The notes: generated by a model not told the origin, from the sequence alone. A stretch of DNA of 64,000 bases from Candidatus Saccharimonadota bacterium (GCA_020427985.1 JAGQNR010000001.1:178115-242114), one strand, 5' to 3'; shown: positions 33,857-43,119, numbered from the stretch's first letter. Numbers and translations are program-made.

Positions 33857-35224
33857 CTATTTTTGCAATAAATCAAGCACGAGTGCTGCTGTCCAGGAGA
33901 AGTTATGTGCGCCAAGCGGCTCACCTGTAATAGGGTCAAAATACTCTGCAAAACCACTGAGTCGCACCATATCAAGCGTAGTGTCGGTAAGAGCGGCGGC
34001 ATGGTCTTTGTAGCCGTAGCGCTTTAGCCCATCAATAATCAGCCAGTTGGTATTAACCCAGCTTGGCCCCTGCCAGTAGCGGTCGGGGTCAAACTGAGAA
34101 CTACTGAGCGGCACGCTTGGCACGGGAAAGTTGCTGCCAAAACCATGTTCGTTTTCGAGTAATTTAACGAGTTCGGCTGCACGCTCTTTGGGAATGCAAC
34201 CGGTGTAAAGTGGCATGAGGGTGGCGATACTCGGTTGTTTGAGTAGGCGATGGGTAATAAAATCTCGCGACCAATATTTGCGAGCATAGGGGTCCCAAAG
34301 TTGCTCTAAGGCAGTTTCGGTCTTCTGCATGTTGCTGAGCAGCAGCTTGGGGAGCTCAAATCGGGCAGATTTGGCTATCTCGCATAGGCGCTGGTTGGCT
34401 CGAATGAATAGGCAGTTATAAGTGAGGTCTTCGATGCTAAATAACCCTCGATTGAGAATTTTGGTGGTGTCATAGGCTTTGCGGCGCAGACGTCTTTGGG
34501 CATCAAATAGGCTTAGCACCTCGAGAGTAGAAAACCGCTGGCCTGGTGGTATATAGTGTCGGTCGCGACGAAAAGCGCCTATTACTCCATCGAGACGCAG
34601 TGTCTGGATGGCGCGTATCCAGCCCGGCATCGAATGCTCGTGCAGTTCGTTCATCCAGGGTGGGGTGTTGTCGAGTCCGGTTTCCCAGGGGTGTATAAGT
34701 AGTACTAGTCCCTCACCATGAGGGTCGCGGTCTTTGTATAACCATTCGTGGTAAGCAATAATCGGTGGGAGCATTTCTTTGTACCATGTGCGACGCTCGG
34801 TGACAGAGAGTTTTTGGCCAATTTGCCAAACTGCTTCTGCAAGCATAGGTGGCTGGGTAATCCCGCTCGTTGCAACGCCATCAGGTGAGTAAGGGCTTAT
34901 CCAGCTGCGCCAAAAGGTCCGGTCTCGGTGATACTGGGGGCTACTACTAAATACCATATTTGGAAGCATGCCGTTCGACCACTGTCCCTTTATGAGGCTA
35001 CGCAGCTCGGTTTGAGCTCTGTCGGTATTCATATGACGCAGACCGATAGCAATAAAGCAACTATCCCATAACCACTGGTGCGGATAAAGGTTTTCGGCTG
35101 GGACAGTATATTCACCTCTGTCGTTTTCACCTAGGATGGCCTTGGCTTCTGCTGCCAAGTCTATAGGGGTATCTACTGCAGGCTGCTCTGTCGGGGCAGT
35201 ATCAGTAGCAGTGTGGTAGCTCAT
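33857..35224 (-). CDS. GH63-like glycoside hydrolase
   Basis: 455 residues from ATG 35224 (TATACT 35239-35234, nine bases upstream); an upstream ATG at 35302 would add unlikely sequence. It has the features of an (alpha/alpha)6 barrel: YPHQWLWDSCFIAIGL near the N-terminus, GQWSNGMLPNMVF, IHPWETGLDNTPPW (likely general acid Asp), and DRYWQGPSWVNTNWLIIDGL near the C-terminus. This pattern belongs to the GH63/mannosylglycerate-hydrolase and trehalase-like group. No signal peptide, so it acts in the cytoplasm. Exact substrate is unknown. Confidence 0.85.
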   Translation of the reverse strand: MSYHTATDTAPTEQPAVDTPIDLAAEAKAILGENDRGEYTVPAENLYPHQWLWDSCFIAIGLRHMNTDRAQTELRSLIKGQWSNGMLPNMVFSSSPQYHRDRTFWRSWISPYSPDGVATSGITQPPMLAEAVWQIGQKLSVTERRTWYKEMLPPIIAYHEWLYKDRDPHGEGLVLLIHPWETGLDNTPPWMNELHEHSMPGWIRAIQTLRLDGVIGAFRRDRHYIPPGQRFSTLEVLSLFDAQRRLRRKAYDTTKILNRGLFSIEDLTYNCLFIRANQRLCEIAKSARFELPKLLLSNMQKTETALEQLWDPYARKYWSRDFITHRLLKQPSIATLMPLYTGCIPKERAAELVKLLENEHGFGSNFPVPSVPLSSSQFDPDRYWQGPSWVNTNWLIIDGLKRYGYKDHAAALTDTTLDMVRLSGFAEYFDPITGEPLGAHNFSWTAALVLDLLQK

Positions 35225-35258
35225 ATATGTACTAGTATAATCGAAACCGGCCAAACGG

Positions 35259-35919
35259 CTAGAGCTTATACCCCAAATCAAAAAACGGTGCTGCAATACC
35301 ATCGAGCACCTGAAACAAGTCCTCCATGCTTGGGATAAGTGACAACGATACTATTTCGCTACGACGATACCACTCTAGGGTAGTGTAGGAACTTTGGGGC
35401 TGGAGCCCTTCTTGCACATCTGAGCTGTAGAGCAGCGTGGTATGTACAAGGCTGGCATACTCGTCGCTCTTATTGATGGTGATGTAACCACTGCCTTTTG
35501 TGGTGAACGTCGCTTCGAGGCCTGTCTTGTCAAGCAAGCGTGCTTGCGCGGCAGATTGTAGATCCTGGTTTCAGACTGGTTCCCCATGCAAGAAACCTGT
35601 CAGCCCGAGTTGAGGTTGTACATTGCGGGTAGCAAGCAGCCATTGTTCGCCACGCTGCACAGCGAGGATAAAAAGCATGTGCCTGAATGGCGTAGTCTTT
35701 GGGATGGAGATGGCTGGTGATAAATTCGCCGGTGCCCTTGCTCGTCAGGGTGTAAGTGCCATCAGTATTTTTACTGACAAGCCCCCATGCGACCAGTTGG
35801 CGCAAATGATACTGAAAGGCATTGTTTTCGAGACCCTCAGGCCGAATATCGGTGAATCGAGCCTGCTCGTGAGTGCCAAGAAGTCGGAGAATTTGCCGCT
35901 GGATGTGATGCTCAATCAT
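35259..35919 (-). pseudogene. Broken HTH-NUDIX regulator-like gene (frameshift plus stop)
   Basis: From ATG 35919 the frame encodes a winged-helix segment (FQYHLRQLVAWGLVSKNTDG and a TLTSKG wing) and runs to about 35675, where an A5 run (35670-35674) marks a shift. In the second frame the coding sense continues as ILAVQRGEQWLLATRN and GLTGFLHGEPV, is cut by TGA at 35571-35573 where Trp would be expected, and resumes with LQSAAQARLLDKTGLEA, a NUDIX-type helix. The two lesions suggest decay or sequence error. TACACT (35931-35926) sits six bases before ATG. Confidence 0.65.
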
Positions 35920-36012
35920 ACGAGTAGTGTAGGTTAGGCAAAAAGTCTTGCCTAGAATAACGTGCTACCAGCCCCTATGCTGAACATATGAATTACGAAA
36001 TCAATACCTTTT

Positions 36013-36159
36013 ATGACTATCAATTATCAGCAAGAACAATTGATTGCGGAGTTTGCAGCCAAGCTGGTGCTTGCGAAATCAGTTGGCGATATATTTCCGC
36101 AGCCAGATTACACAAGCGGAGCCATAGGTCTGATGGTTGCAATCAAGGTACAAGCCTAA
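36013..36159 (+). CDS. Possible 48-residue small protein
   Basis: Reads MTINYQQEQLIAEFAAKLVL and continues with protein-like sequence to KVQA. A competing frame from ATG 35988 gives a Cys-rich product that looks less natural. It is followed eight bases later by AAGGAGG, which serves the next gene. It may be a separate gene or the front of a frame-shifted larger one. Confidence 0.4.
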   Translation: MTINYQQEQLIAEFAAKLVLAKSVGDIFPQPDYTSGAIGLMVAIKVQA

Positions 36160-36275
36160 GATAACAAGGAGGACAAGCCGTCATCTATGAAAAAGAGTAT
36201 TCACCAGAGCAACTACGCGAGGTAACAACTGAAGCTATACAGCAGGCGTCGTTCCAAGTTACGGCCATACGTAAA

Positions 36276-36773
36276 GTGTTAGTGATGACCAGGCATCAGT
36301 GGGGAGAGTATGGCGAAGAACAAGGTATGACCGTCTGGCAGCTTGTCGAGAAGCACTCACAGGATTGGAATCGTCAGCCTGAGCTTGCCTATGTACGATG
36401 TCTCGAGTTGTCGCAAGCACTTCCTAAGCAAGGGTGCGCAGTACCTGAAGCGAGGCGATATGTGCTCTCCCCTCCGGTGATACATTTAGAGACCTCAGGA
36501 GTTGTCCAGAACATTGACGCACTCAGATGCTACGCGCGAGAAGGTATGGTTGCTGTGGGATTGTATGAAAGGGAAGGGGAGGTGTCGCAGATGCCAGTAG
36601 GTATCGCTGCCTTGTATCACTTTGCACGGGCTAACATCGCGGTGGCAACTGACCGCGAGATGTGGGCCAGGCAAGACGACTTCCGCCCCGACATGTATCA
36701 GGTGCTCCGCACCACCGCTATCGTCGAGCGGCATCGTACTCAGCTGCTCCCAGCAGAGAGCGTGACTATCTAA
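36276..36773 (+). CDS. Hypothetical protein with uncertain start
   Basis: 165 residues if started at the first canonical codon, GTG 36276. However, protein-like sequence in the same frame (YEKEYSPEQLREVTTEAIQQ) extends back to about 36183 and a perfect AGGAGG stands at 36167-36172, yet no ATG, GTG or TTG exists there in frame. Either a GTC/ATC codon (36180 or 36183) starts translation, or an A was lost from the A5 run after ATG 36187. No family is recognised; the segment MVAVGLYEREGEVSQMPVG looks like a beta-hairpin core. Confidence 0.6.
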   Translation: MLVMTRHQWGEYGEEQGMTVWQLVEKHSQDWNRQPELAYVRCLELSQALPKQGCAVPEARRYVLSPPVIHLETSGVVQNIDALRCYAREGMVAVGLYEREGEVSQMPVGIAALYHFARANIAVATDREMWARQDDFRPDMYQVLRTTAIVERHRTQLLPAESVTI

Positions 36774-36780
36774 TAACTGG

Positions 36781-37278
36781 TTAACGGTAGTTGGTGAAGC
36801 TGAGTGGAAAGTCGAGGTCGTCGCGTAATTTGAGAAGCTGCATCACTGCCTGGAGGTCATCTTTACTGCTACTCATCACGCGTACGGCATCGCCCTGGAT
36901 TTGGGTTTTAACTTTGGGATAGGTGTCGCGTATAAGCTTGGTAAGCGTCTTGGACTTGTCCTGGTCAAGGCCGGCCTTAAACAAAACGTCTTTAACGGTC
37001 TTTAGGTTGGATTCAATTGCTTCTTTTGAGGTATCGAGTACTTTTTGGCTGATGCCTCTGGTCGAGAGCTTTTTGCGGTATATATCAAGGATAGCGTCAA
37101 TCTGCCACTCACCGCTACCAGTTACTTTGATGCCTTTTTTGTCGTCGAGCCAATCAAGCGCTGCGGGGGTGCCCTTAAAATCATAACGATTGTCGATTTC
37201 GCGCTGCGACTGATCAAAAACATTGTTCATTTCGGCTTTGTCGTATTCGGAAACAATATCAAAACTAAAGTTTGCCAT
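36781..37278 (-). CDS. YajQ-family nucleotide-binding protein
   Basis: 165 residues starting MANFSFDIVSEYDKAEMNNV, the normal family start; TATACT (37291-37286) lies seven bases before this ATG, so a longer frame from 37350 is rejected. The family motifs REIDNRYDFKGT, KKLSTRGISQK and QGDAVRVMSSSKDDLQAVM are all intact. YajQ proteins bind nucleotides, in some bacteria cyclic di-GMP, and have been linked to RNA and phage regulation. Cytoplasmic, monocistronic. Confidence 0.94.
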   Translation of the reverse strand: MANFSFDIVSEYDKAEMNNVFDQSQREIDNRYDFKGTPAALDWLDDKKGIKVTGSGEWQIDAILDIYRKKLSTRGISQKVLDTSKEAIESNLKTVKDVLFKAGLDQDKSKTLTKLIRDTYPKVKTQIQGDAVRVMSSSKDDLQAVMQLLKLRDDLDFPLSFTNYR

Positions 37279-37505
37279 AGTACCCAGTATAACCCTGTTG
37301 TCTAAATGAGTGAAGTGAACAAGGTGATAACCGAGCTTTAGGGGGTTCACTTTGGGGTGCGTTTGCCTCCTTTTACTACATACATACTAAGGCTAAACTA
37401 CTGTAGTATTACCCAAAAAATCATTTTCTACCATAAGTATTAAAAAAAGTAAGGTGGATTACATTTTCAAATACAAATCGTTGGTATATTAGTCCACTAG
37501 AAGCT
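37279..37505. other. Intergenic region between yajQ and the secreted coiled-coil gene
   Basis: Divergent promoters only: TATACT for yajQ at 37291-37286, and TATATT (37485-37490), 15 bases before ATG 37506. No gene or RNA is recognised in the 227 bases. Confidence 0.4.
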
Positions 37506-38153
37506 ATGAAGATACAAATTGCGCAAAACTTTGCACTCGTTCGGGCCTCAGTAGTGGTGACGGTCTTGTTGATTGGTGTATGCAGTGCAGTAACACCGGT
37601 GCGCGCTGCAGCCGTCGCCCCCCCAGCACAAGACAAGGCTGCCGCCCGTGCTCTCGAAAGAAGTAACATACGTAGCACTCAACAAGCAACTCAAAACACT
37701 CGCACCGTCGTGCCTAGTAATCCACGGGCCAACTCAGCTGTAGATGAAGCTCAAGACAAGCAACTCTGCGTTAATCGTGAGCGTACTCTTAGAAACAAAG
37801 TTTCGGCCTACGGCAAAGCTGCCGAAATCCGTCAGAAACAACTCGATGCGAAGCTACAGCGTATTATTGCCCTAAGCGATAAATACAATCTTAATACGCC
37901 AGATATTGATAATCTTATTATTGCAGCCCGACTTGTGAGTAGCCGTGAACTACAGCCGGCTATCGCCAATATTCAAAAACTACCCGAAACCGCCCCCATT
38001 GACTGCAGCTCGCCATCGGTTGCGACTTCGCTTTCTGCTATTAAAGTTACCACCAACGAGACAAAAGACGCACTCAACGAATATCGCCAATCAATTAAGG
38101 CAATTGCCCTTGCTCTACAGAATAAAATTAGTCAGCAGGCAAGCCAGCGCTAA
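37506..38153 (+). CDS. Secreted helical protein of unknown function
   Basis: 215 residues. A signal peptide (about 1-34; hydrophobic VVVTVLLIGVCSAVTPVRAAA) is followed by an Ala/Gln/Arg-rich, largely helical chain with coiled-coil character (AAEIRQKQLDAKLQRIIALSDK). Two cysteines (LCVNRER and IDCSSP) could form a disulfide. No family is recognised. A small membrane protein gene follows after two bases, so the pair may form an envelope complex. Confidence 0.65.
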   Translation: MKIQIAQNFALVRASVVVTVLLIGVCSAVTPVRAAAVAPPAQDKAAARALERSNIRSTQQATQNTRTVVPSNPRANSAVDEAQDKQLCVNRERTLRNKVSAYGKAAEIRQKQLDAKLQRIIALSDKYNLNTPDIDNLIIAARLVSSRELQPAIANIQKLPETAPIDCSSPSVATSLSAIKVTTNETKDALNEYRQSIKAIALALQNKISQQASQR

Positions 38154-38155
38154 GC

Positions 38156-38437
38156 ATGATTAAAAAAACTACAAAAAGTACAACTCAGCAAAAATCTATA
38201 GAACGCACTATTGGGGTAGCACTGTGGCTCTTCGGAGCGGTGCTGCTTGTAGCAGTTATAGCGACTATCTTGGGTATTTCAAAATCCAATCGTAACGCTG
38301 CTATGACTCCGGCTCAAATGCAAGAAAGCCGTGCAACTATCGAATCAGAAGCTCACGCACTTGATGCTGAGGGTGCAGAGATTGATAAAACACTCAATAC
38401 CACAGAATTTGATGTTAGCGCCGACATGCTCCAGTAA
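38156..38437 (+). CDS. Small single-helix membrane protein
   Basis: 93 residues: basic N-terminus (MIKKTTKSTTQQK), one helix (about 20-42), and an acidic outside tail (ATIESEAHALDAEGAEIDK). Two bases after the secreted helical protein gene, hence probably co-translated. No family is recognised. Confidence 0.6.
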   Translation: MIKKTTKSTTQQKSIERTIGVALWLFGAVLLVAVIATILGISKSNRNAAMTPAQMQESRATIESEAHALDAEGAEIDKTLNTTEFDVSADMLQ

Positions 38438-38492
38438 ATAGCATTTGGCAGGGTATGACACCAGAGTGCGAAATGGTATACTTTTTAGTAGT

Positions 38493-39545
38493 ATGACTTA
38501 TCAAAATCCCGCCATTGCCGAAGCCGCAACAGTGCTCCGTGAACGCTTAGCATCACTCCAAGACAAACAATCGATCTTGCGGGCCCCCGAACTCGCCGTT
38601 TTATATCAAACAATTCGTACATTAGAGTCCGGACAGCGGAGAGCCTTTGGCAAGGAGCTTAATAGTCTCAAATCTGAGCTGCAAGCGCTGATTGATGCCC
38701 AGTCAGTGGTCACCGACAATCGAATACCGATAGATGTTACCTCTCCGATTGACAGCAACGCGGAGTTTGCAAAATTACTTCCAGCAAATCAAGGAAGTAC
38801 CCACCCTATTACGAGCGAAATTAACCGTATTATTGCCATTTTTGAACGGATGGGGTTCAGTGCCGAGGAATCGCGTGAAATCGATGACCAATACAATATG
38901 TTTGAGTCACTCAATTTCCCCAAAGGCCACCCCGCACGGGACGAATATGACACCTTTATGACGGTCGAAACCGATACAAACGGTGACCAGTTTATTGCGC
39001 CGGCTCATACCAGTACCATGCAAAATCGGACTCTCCGTCGCTATAAAGCTTCGTTGGAGCAGGGCGACCCAATCGCTGTCATAGTGCCAGACAGGGTATT
39101 TAGGAACGAAGACCTCGACGCTCGTCATGAACACACGTTTTACCAGCTCGAGGGAGTATATGTGTCCAAGGGCGTCCATGCTGGTATGCTCATTGCTACG
39201 CTGCAAAAGTTTCTTGAGGAATACTACGGTAAACAACTGCAAGTGCAAGTAAACCCCTATTACTTTCCGTTTACTGAACCAAGTTTTGAATTTGCATTGA
39301 GTTGTCCGTTTTGTGAGCAAAATGACCCAGCCTGCAAAGTTTGTAGCGGCGAGGGGTGGATAGAACTACTTGGCTGTGGCATGATTCACCCAAATGTGCT
39401 GAATGCGGCCGGTATTGACCCCAGTGTGTATACCGGGTTTGCGTTTGGCTGTGGCATTGACCGCTTAGTAATGATGAAATACGGCATCGAAGACGTTCGG
39501 CATTTTGAGTCGGCAAAGTTAGATTTTTTGAGGCAATTTTCATGA
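38493..39545 (+). CDS. pheS: Phenylalanyl-tRNA synthetase alpha subunit
   Basis: 350 residues from ATG 38493, chosen because TATACT (38477-38482) lies ten bases upstream and the next residues form the normal N-terminal coiled coil. Class II motifs are seen: HTSTMQNRTL (motif 2 region) and FGCGIDRLVMMKYGI (motif 3). Before GWIELLGCGMIHPNV there is a four-cysteine insert CPFCEQNDPACKVC, a zinc knuckle found in some bacterial PheS proteins but absent from E. coli. pheT follows only after three other genes, all overlapping by 1-4 bases. Confidence 0.97.
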   Translation: MTYQNPAIAEAATVLRERLASLQDKQSILRAPELAVLYQTIRTLESGQRRAFGKELNSLKSELQALIDAQSVVTDNRIPIDVTSPIDSNAEFAKLLPANQGSTHPITSEINRIIAIFERMGFSAEESREIDDQYNMFESLNFPKGHPARDEYDTFMTVETDTNGDQFIAPAHTSTMQNRTLRRYKASLEQGDPIAVIVPDRVFRNEDLDARHEHTFYQLEGVYVSKGVHAGMLIATLQKFLEEYYGKQLQVQVNPYYFPFTEPSFEFALSCPFCEQNDPACKVCSGEGWIELLGCGMIHPNVLNAAGIDPSVYTGFAFGCGIDRLVMMKYGIEDVRHFESAKLDFLRQFS

Positions 39546-39859
39546 GTGATGTAACAGACTTACAAAAGCGCGCCATGTTGCTGCGCGAGCGTTACAACGA
39601 AATAAACGACCGTAATGGCTACGCCAGATGGAACGGCCAAGACTATACGTCTGGTTTGGTTGGCGATGTGGGCGACTTAATTAAAATCGTCATGGCTAAA
39701 GAAAACAAGCGCAGTGGCAGCGATATCGACGACAAACTGCGCCATGAACTAGGTGACATACTTTGGTCACTGTTCGTGATTGCCGAAACATATAACATCA
39801 ACCTAGAGCAAGCGTTTTATCAGACCATGCAAGAACTCGAACAAAGGCTGGCTGCATGA
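39542..39859 (+). CDS. MazG-like nucleotide pyrophosphohydrolase
   Basis: 105 residues, all helical. The pattern GLVGDVGDLIKIVMAKE and LRHELGDILWSLFVIAE corresponds to the ExxE..ExxD metal-binding helices of the MazG/dUTPase superfamily, although the first Glu positions are partly Asp here. These enzymes clear aberrant or excess dNTPs. Its ATG overlaps the pheS stop by four bases. Confidence 0.8.
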   Translation: MSDVTDLQKRAMLLRERYNEINDRNGYARWNGQDYTSGLVGDVGDLIKIVMAKENKRSGSDIDDKLRHELGDILWSLFVIAETYNINLEQAFYQTMQELEQRLAA

Positions 39860-40182
39860 GCCGGGTCAAGATTAGCACCTTTGTTCCGCTAGAAGCAGCC
39901 GATGTCGTGCGTCAGGCGCTCGGCCAGGTGGGCGCAGGCGTGATTGGTGACTACCGCTTTTGCAGTTTTTCGGTGCAGGGAACCGGACGCTACCTGCCCG
40001 AAAATGGGGCAAAACCTTACAGGGGCAAAAACGGTATTCCAAGTGAAGAAGCCGAAGAACGTATTGAAGTTGTGTGCAACCAAGCAGATGCCAAGCAAGC
40101 TGTTGCTGCCATAAAACAAGCACACCCCTACGAAGAGCCTGCTATTGACATTGTGCCCTTAATCGACGAGGAAGACCTATGA
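39856..40182 (+). CDS. Stand-alone YqfO/Nif3-type insert domain protein
   Basis: 108 residues. VKISTFVPLEAADVVRQALG, GDYRFCSFSVQGTGRYLP and HPYEEPAIDIVPL match the CutA1/PII-like domain normally inserted in the middle of Nif3/YqfO proteins. Here it occurs alone, as in some other bacteria. A ligand-binding or regulatory role is possible but unproven. Overlaps both neighbours by four bases (ATGA-type). Confidence 0.85.
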   Translation: MSRVKISTFVPLEAADVVRQALGQVGAGVIGDYRFCSFSVQGTGRYLPENGAKPYRGKNGIPSEEAEERIEVVCNQADAKQAVAAIKQAHPYEEPAIDIVPLIDEEDL

Positions 40183-40523
40183 AAGTTATCCGACGGCAGG
40201 CGAGCGAAATTCCCAAAGAAGAAGCGCATGGGGGTAGCGGTTCGCGCAAAGTCTACGCGACTAGCCAGCAGACTACAGGCGATAAGCTCGACGCAATTAC
40301 CCATGGCTATTTACCGGCTGGGGGAGTGTTTGACTGGCACAACCATGAGTACATTGATGAAACAATGGTGGTTCTGTCGGGGAGTGGGGAGGTGCACGAC
40401 GATGAGGGGGTATATATCTACGAAAGTGGTGATGTGTTTATATTCCCATCAGGCATTATGCATAAAGTTACGAATACGTCAGACCATACAAACGAATTTA
40501 TTTTTGTGAGAGTGAGAGAATAA
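40179..40523 (+). CDS. Small cupin-domain protein
   Basis: 114 residues. The cupin beta-barrel is visible: GVFDWHNHEYIDETMVVLSG (metal ligands His, His and Glu), then GDVFIFPSGIMHKVTN with the last His. Single-domain cupins can be isomerases, dioxygenases or sensors; no specific role is assigned. Overlaps the preceding gene by four bases and pheT by one (TAATG). Confidence 0.85.
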   Translation: MKVIRRQASEIPKEEAHGGSGSRKVYATSQQTTGDKLDAITHGYLPAGGVFDWHNHEYIDETMVVLSGSGEVHDDEGVYIYESGDVFIFPSGIMHKVTNTSDHTNEFIFVRVRE

Positions 40524-43117
40524 TGAAAGTTAGTTTAAATACTGTTAAGCGCTATGCGGAAATTGATTTGCCACCTACACCAGAACTAGTTAAGCGTATT
40601 AACGAACAACTTGGCAAGGTCGAGGAAGTAATCGACCTGTCAGCAAAATACAAGGACGCTGTTGTGGCTCGTATCGCCGAGTGCGAAAAGCATCCCGATG
40701 CCGACAGGTTGAGCGTTTGCAAAATCGACGTTGGTAGTGGTGAGCTAGTGCAAGTAGTTTGTGGTGCACCAAATGTGCGGGCGGGTATGTGGGTGGTTTG
40801 GTTGCCGCCAGGTGCTGTTGTGCCTGCAACCTACGACACCAACGATCCATTCACACTCGGTGCTAGGAAACTACGTGGCATTATGAGTAATGGTATGCTT
40901 GCGAGTGCAAAGGAGCTTGCACTCGGTGACGACCATGACGGTATTTTAGAAATTACCGAGGTCGATTTGCCGCCTCCGTTAGAGCCGGGAATTCATAGCG
41001 ACGGCCAAAACAGCACACAGACCGATGTAGTACTTCGCCTAGGACAATCATTTGCGGAACTGTTTGGCCTTAACGACACAATTATTGCTATTGAAAACAA
41101 AATGTTTACCCATCGACCCGACTTATTTGGGCAGCTTGGTGTGGCCCGCGAGATATTTGCCATCCTGAGTCCCGAGCCAGATGCGCAAGGTAGCACCGAT
41201 ATATGTTTTCCCGAGCGCGCTTGGTACTGGCACTCTCCTAAGCCAACTAGCGGTGCTGGACTAGAGCTAACAGTGTTTAATGATGCCACAGATAAATCGC
41301 CGCGCTTTATGGCGCTGGCGATGCAAGAGGTAACGATTAAGCAGAGCCCTATATGGTTGCGCGCTTGCCTGGTCAGGTGGGGCGGCAAACCCATTAACTC
41401 GGTCGTAGACTGCACTAACTACATAATGTTACTTACTGCCCAGCCAACTCACGCCTATGACTATGATAAGCTGCGAGGCCATACTATCGGTGTTCGTATG
41501 GCACGTGACGGTGAGCAAGCCAGGCTGCTTAATGGCAAGACGTATACTCTCGACCGTGCCGACATTGTTATCGCCGACGGCGAGGGGGTTATTGGCCTGG
41601 CCGGCATTATGGGGGGTGGTAATAGTGAAGTAAGTGCCACCACCAAAAACATTGTGCTAGAAGTGGCAAGCTTTGACATGTACGCCGTTCGGCGTAGTAG
41701 TATGCGCCACGGCTTGTTCACCGATGCGCTCACTAGGTTTAACAAAGGCCAGTCGTCTTTACAGAACGACCGAGTCCTAGCGGGATTGCAACAACTCATC
41801 ATCAACACTTCTGGTGGTAAACAGGCGAGTGTTGTCTATGATGTGCCGCTTTTGCCCGAGGCTACTCCTCGAGCTGCCGAGACGAGCATTTTCCACATCA
41901 CATCCGAGTTCATCAATCAGCGACTCGGGCTCAAGCTCACCGCCGAACAGGTCGGTAATTTGCTTCGTTATGCACAGTTTTCAGTTCATCAGTCAGAGCA
42001 AGATTCCACAAATCTAAGTATTACGGTACCATTTTGGCGAACCGATATTGCCCAGCCCGAAGATATTGTGGAAGAAGTTGGCCGCCTCTATGGCTTTAGT
42101 CGCTTGCCACGGGAACTACCCGAGCGCAGTATTGCGCCGGTTTCCGAAAACCCTATAATAGCGATGAAGCAAAAAATCACGCAAATTCTCTCTGGTGCGG
42201 GTGCAAATGAAGTTAAAACCTATAGTTTTGTGCCGGAACACTTACTGCGTGGCGCTGGTCAAAATCCAGATCAGGCCTATCGTGTGAGCAATGCATTGAG
42301 TCCCGATCTGCAGTATTATCGGCTTAGTTTATCGCCTAGCTTACTCAAGCATGTCCATGGCAATAGTAAATCGGGACACGATACGTTCGCCTTATTTGAA
42401 ATAGGTAAGGTCCATAGCAAGGGCAGTCTTGACGAGCATGGTTTGCCACAAGAATTTGGTCGTGTGGCATTTGTTTATGCCGCTAAAAAGCCTCAATCTA
42501 CGAGTGGGAGTGCATATTTTACCGCGCGGTATTATGTTGAGCGGCTTTTACGACAGATCAATAGTACAGCTTCTGTGGAATACGTACCGCTGCATACTTA
42601 TAGCTTTGCTTCACGGCCCAATGCACAACAGGCCACGGCGGCAAGCTTTGAACCCAGTCGCACGGCCGTGGTTACTATTGACGGCGATTATGCCGGGGTA
42701 GTCGGTGAGTATACCCTACAGGCTCAACACACATTCAAACTCCCCCAAACTTGTGCTGGGTTTGAGCTGTCACTTGATGAGCTATTTAAAACGGCACGAC
42801 CTAGTCCAGCCTATGTGCCATTACCTCGTTTTCCACATCTTACCCAGGATATCTCTTTACGGGTTGCTGGGGAGGTAGCGTTTGTAGCCGTTTATCAAAC
42901 CGCCCTGCAGGCTATCCAAAATAGTGCTGCGCCTAAACTAAGCTGCCAGCTTGAACCGCTAGGAGTCTATGCCCCCACTGGGTCAACCACCAAGACCATT
43001 ACGCTGCGTTTACGCGTAACACACCGTGACCGTACACTGACCGATGCCGAAGTGAGTGCGCTGCTAACGGCAGTTGCGGACGCCGTCAAACAGGCTTGTG
43101 GTGCCGAGCAGGTTTAG
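40523..43117 (+). CDS. pheT: Phenylalanyl-tRNA synthetase beta subunit
   Basis: 864 residues, slightly longer than usual. It shows the tRNA-binding OB domain (about 40-150: CEKHPDADRLSVCKIDVG, LRGIMSNGMLASAKELALG), B3/B4 editing domain (NSVVDCTNYIMLL; GIMGGGNSEV), B5 domain with EDIVEEVGRLYGF, the catalytic-like core and the C-terminal ferredoxin-fold anticodon-binding domain (PRFPHLTQDISL). It forms the alpha2-beta2 enzyme with PheS, encoded about 1 kb upstream in the same tightly overlapping operon. Confidence 0.97.
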   Translation: MKVSLNTVKRYAEIDLPPTPELVKRINEQLGKVEEVIDLSAKYKDAVVARIAECEKHPDADRLSVCKIDVGSGELVQVVCGAPNVRAGMWVVWLPPGAVVPATYDTNDPFTLGARKLRGIMSNGMLASAKELALGDDHDGILEITEVDLPPPLEPGIHSDGQNSTQTDVVLRLGQSFAELFGLNDTIIAIENKMFTHRPDLFGQLGVAREIFAILSPEPDAQGSTDICFPERAWYWHSPKPTSGAGLELTVFNDATDKSPRFMALAMQEVTIKQSPIWLRACLVRWGGKPINSVVDCTNYIMLLTAQPTHAYDYDKLRGHTIGVRMARDGEQARLLNGKTYTLDRADIVIADGEGVIGLAGIMGGGNSEVSATTKNIVLEVASFDMYAVRRSSMRHGLFTDALTRFNKGQSSLQNDRVLAGLQQLIINTSGGKQASVVYDVPLLPEATPRAAETSIFHITSEFINQRLGLKLTAEQVGNLLRYAQFSVHQSEQDSTNLSITVPFWRTDIAQPEDIVEEVGRLYGFSRLPRELPERSIAPVSENPIIAMKQKITQILSGAGANEVKTYSFVPEHLLRGAGQNPDQAYRVSNALSPDLQYYRLSLSPSLLKHVHGNSKSGHDTFALFEIGKVHSKGSLDEHGLPQEFGRVAFVYAAKKPQSTSGSAYFTARYYVERLLRQINSTASVEYVPLHTYSFASRPNAQQATAASFEPSRTAVVTIDGDYAGVVGEYTLQAQHTFKLPQTCAGFELSLDELFKTARPSPAYVPLPRFPHLTQDISLRVAGEVAFVAVYQTALQAIQNSAAPKLSCQLEPLGVYAPTGSTTKTITLRLRVTHRDRTLTDAEVSALLTAVADAVKQACGAEQV

Positions 43118-43119
43118 CG

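Noticed and set aside
35571..35573. UGA recoded as tryptophan or glycine
   Set aside because: UGA serves as a normal stop for several genes here (for example 2565-2567 and 2761-2763), and the same gene also has a frameshift.
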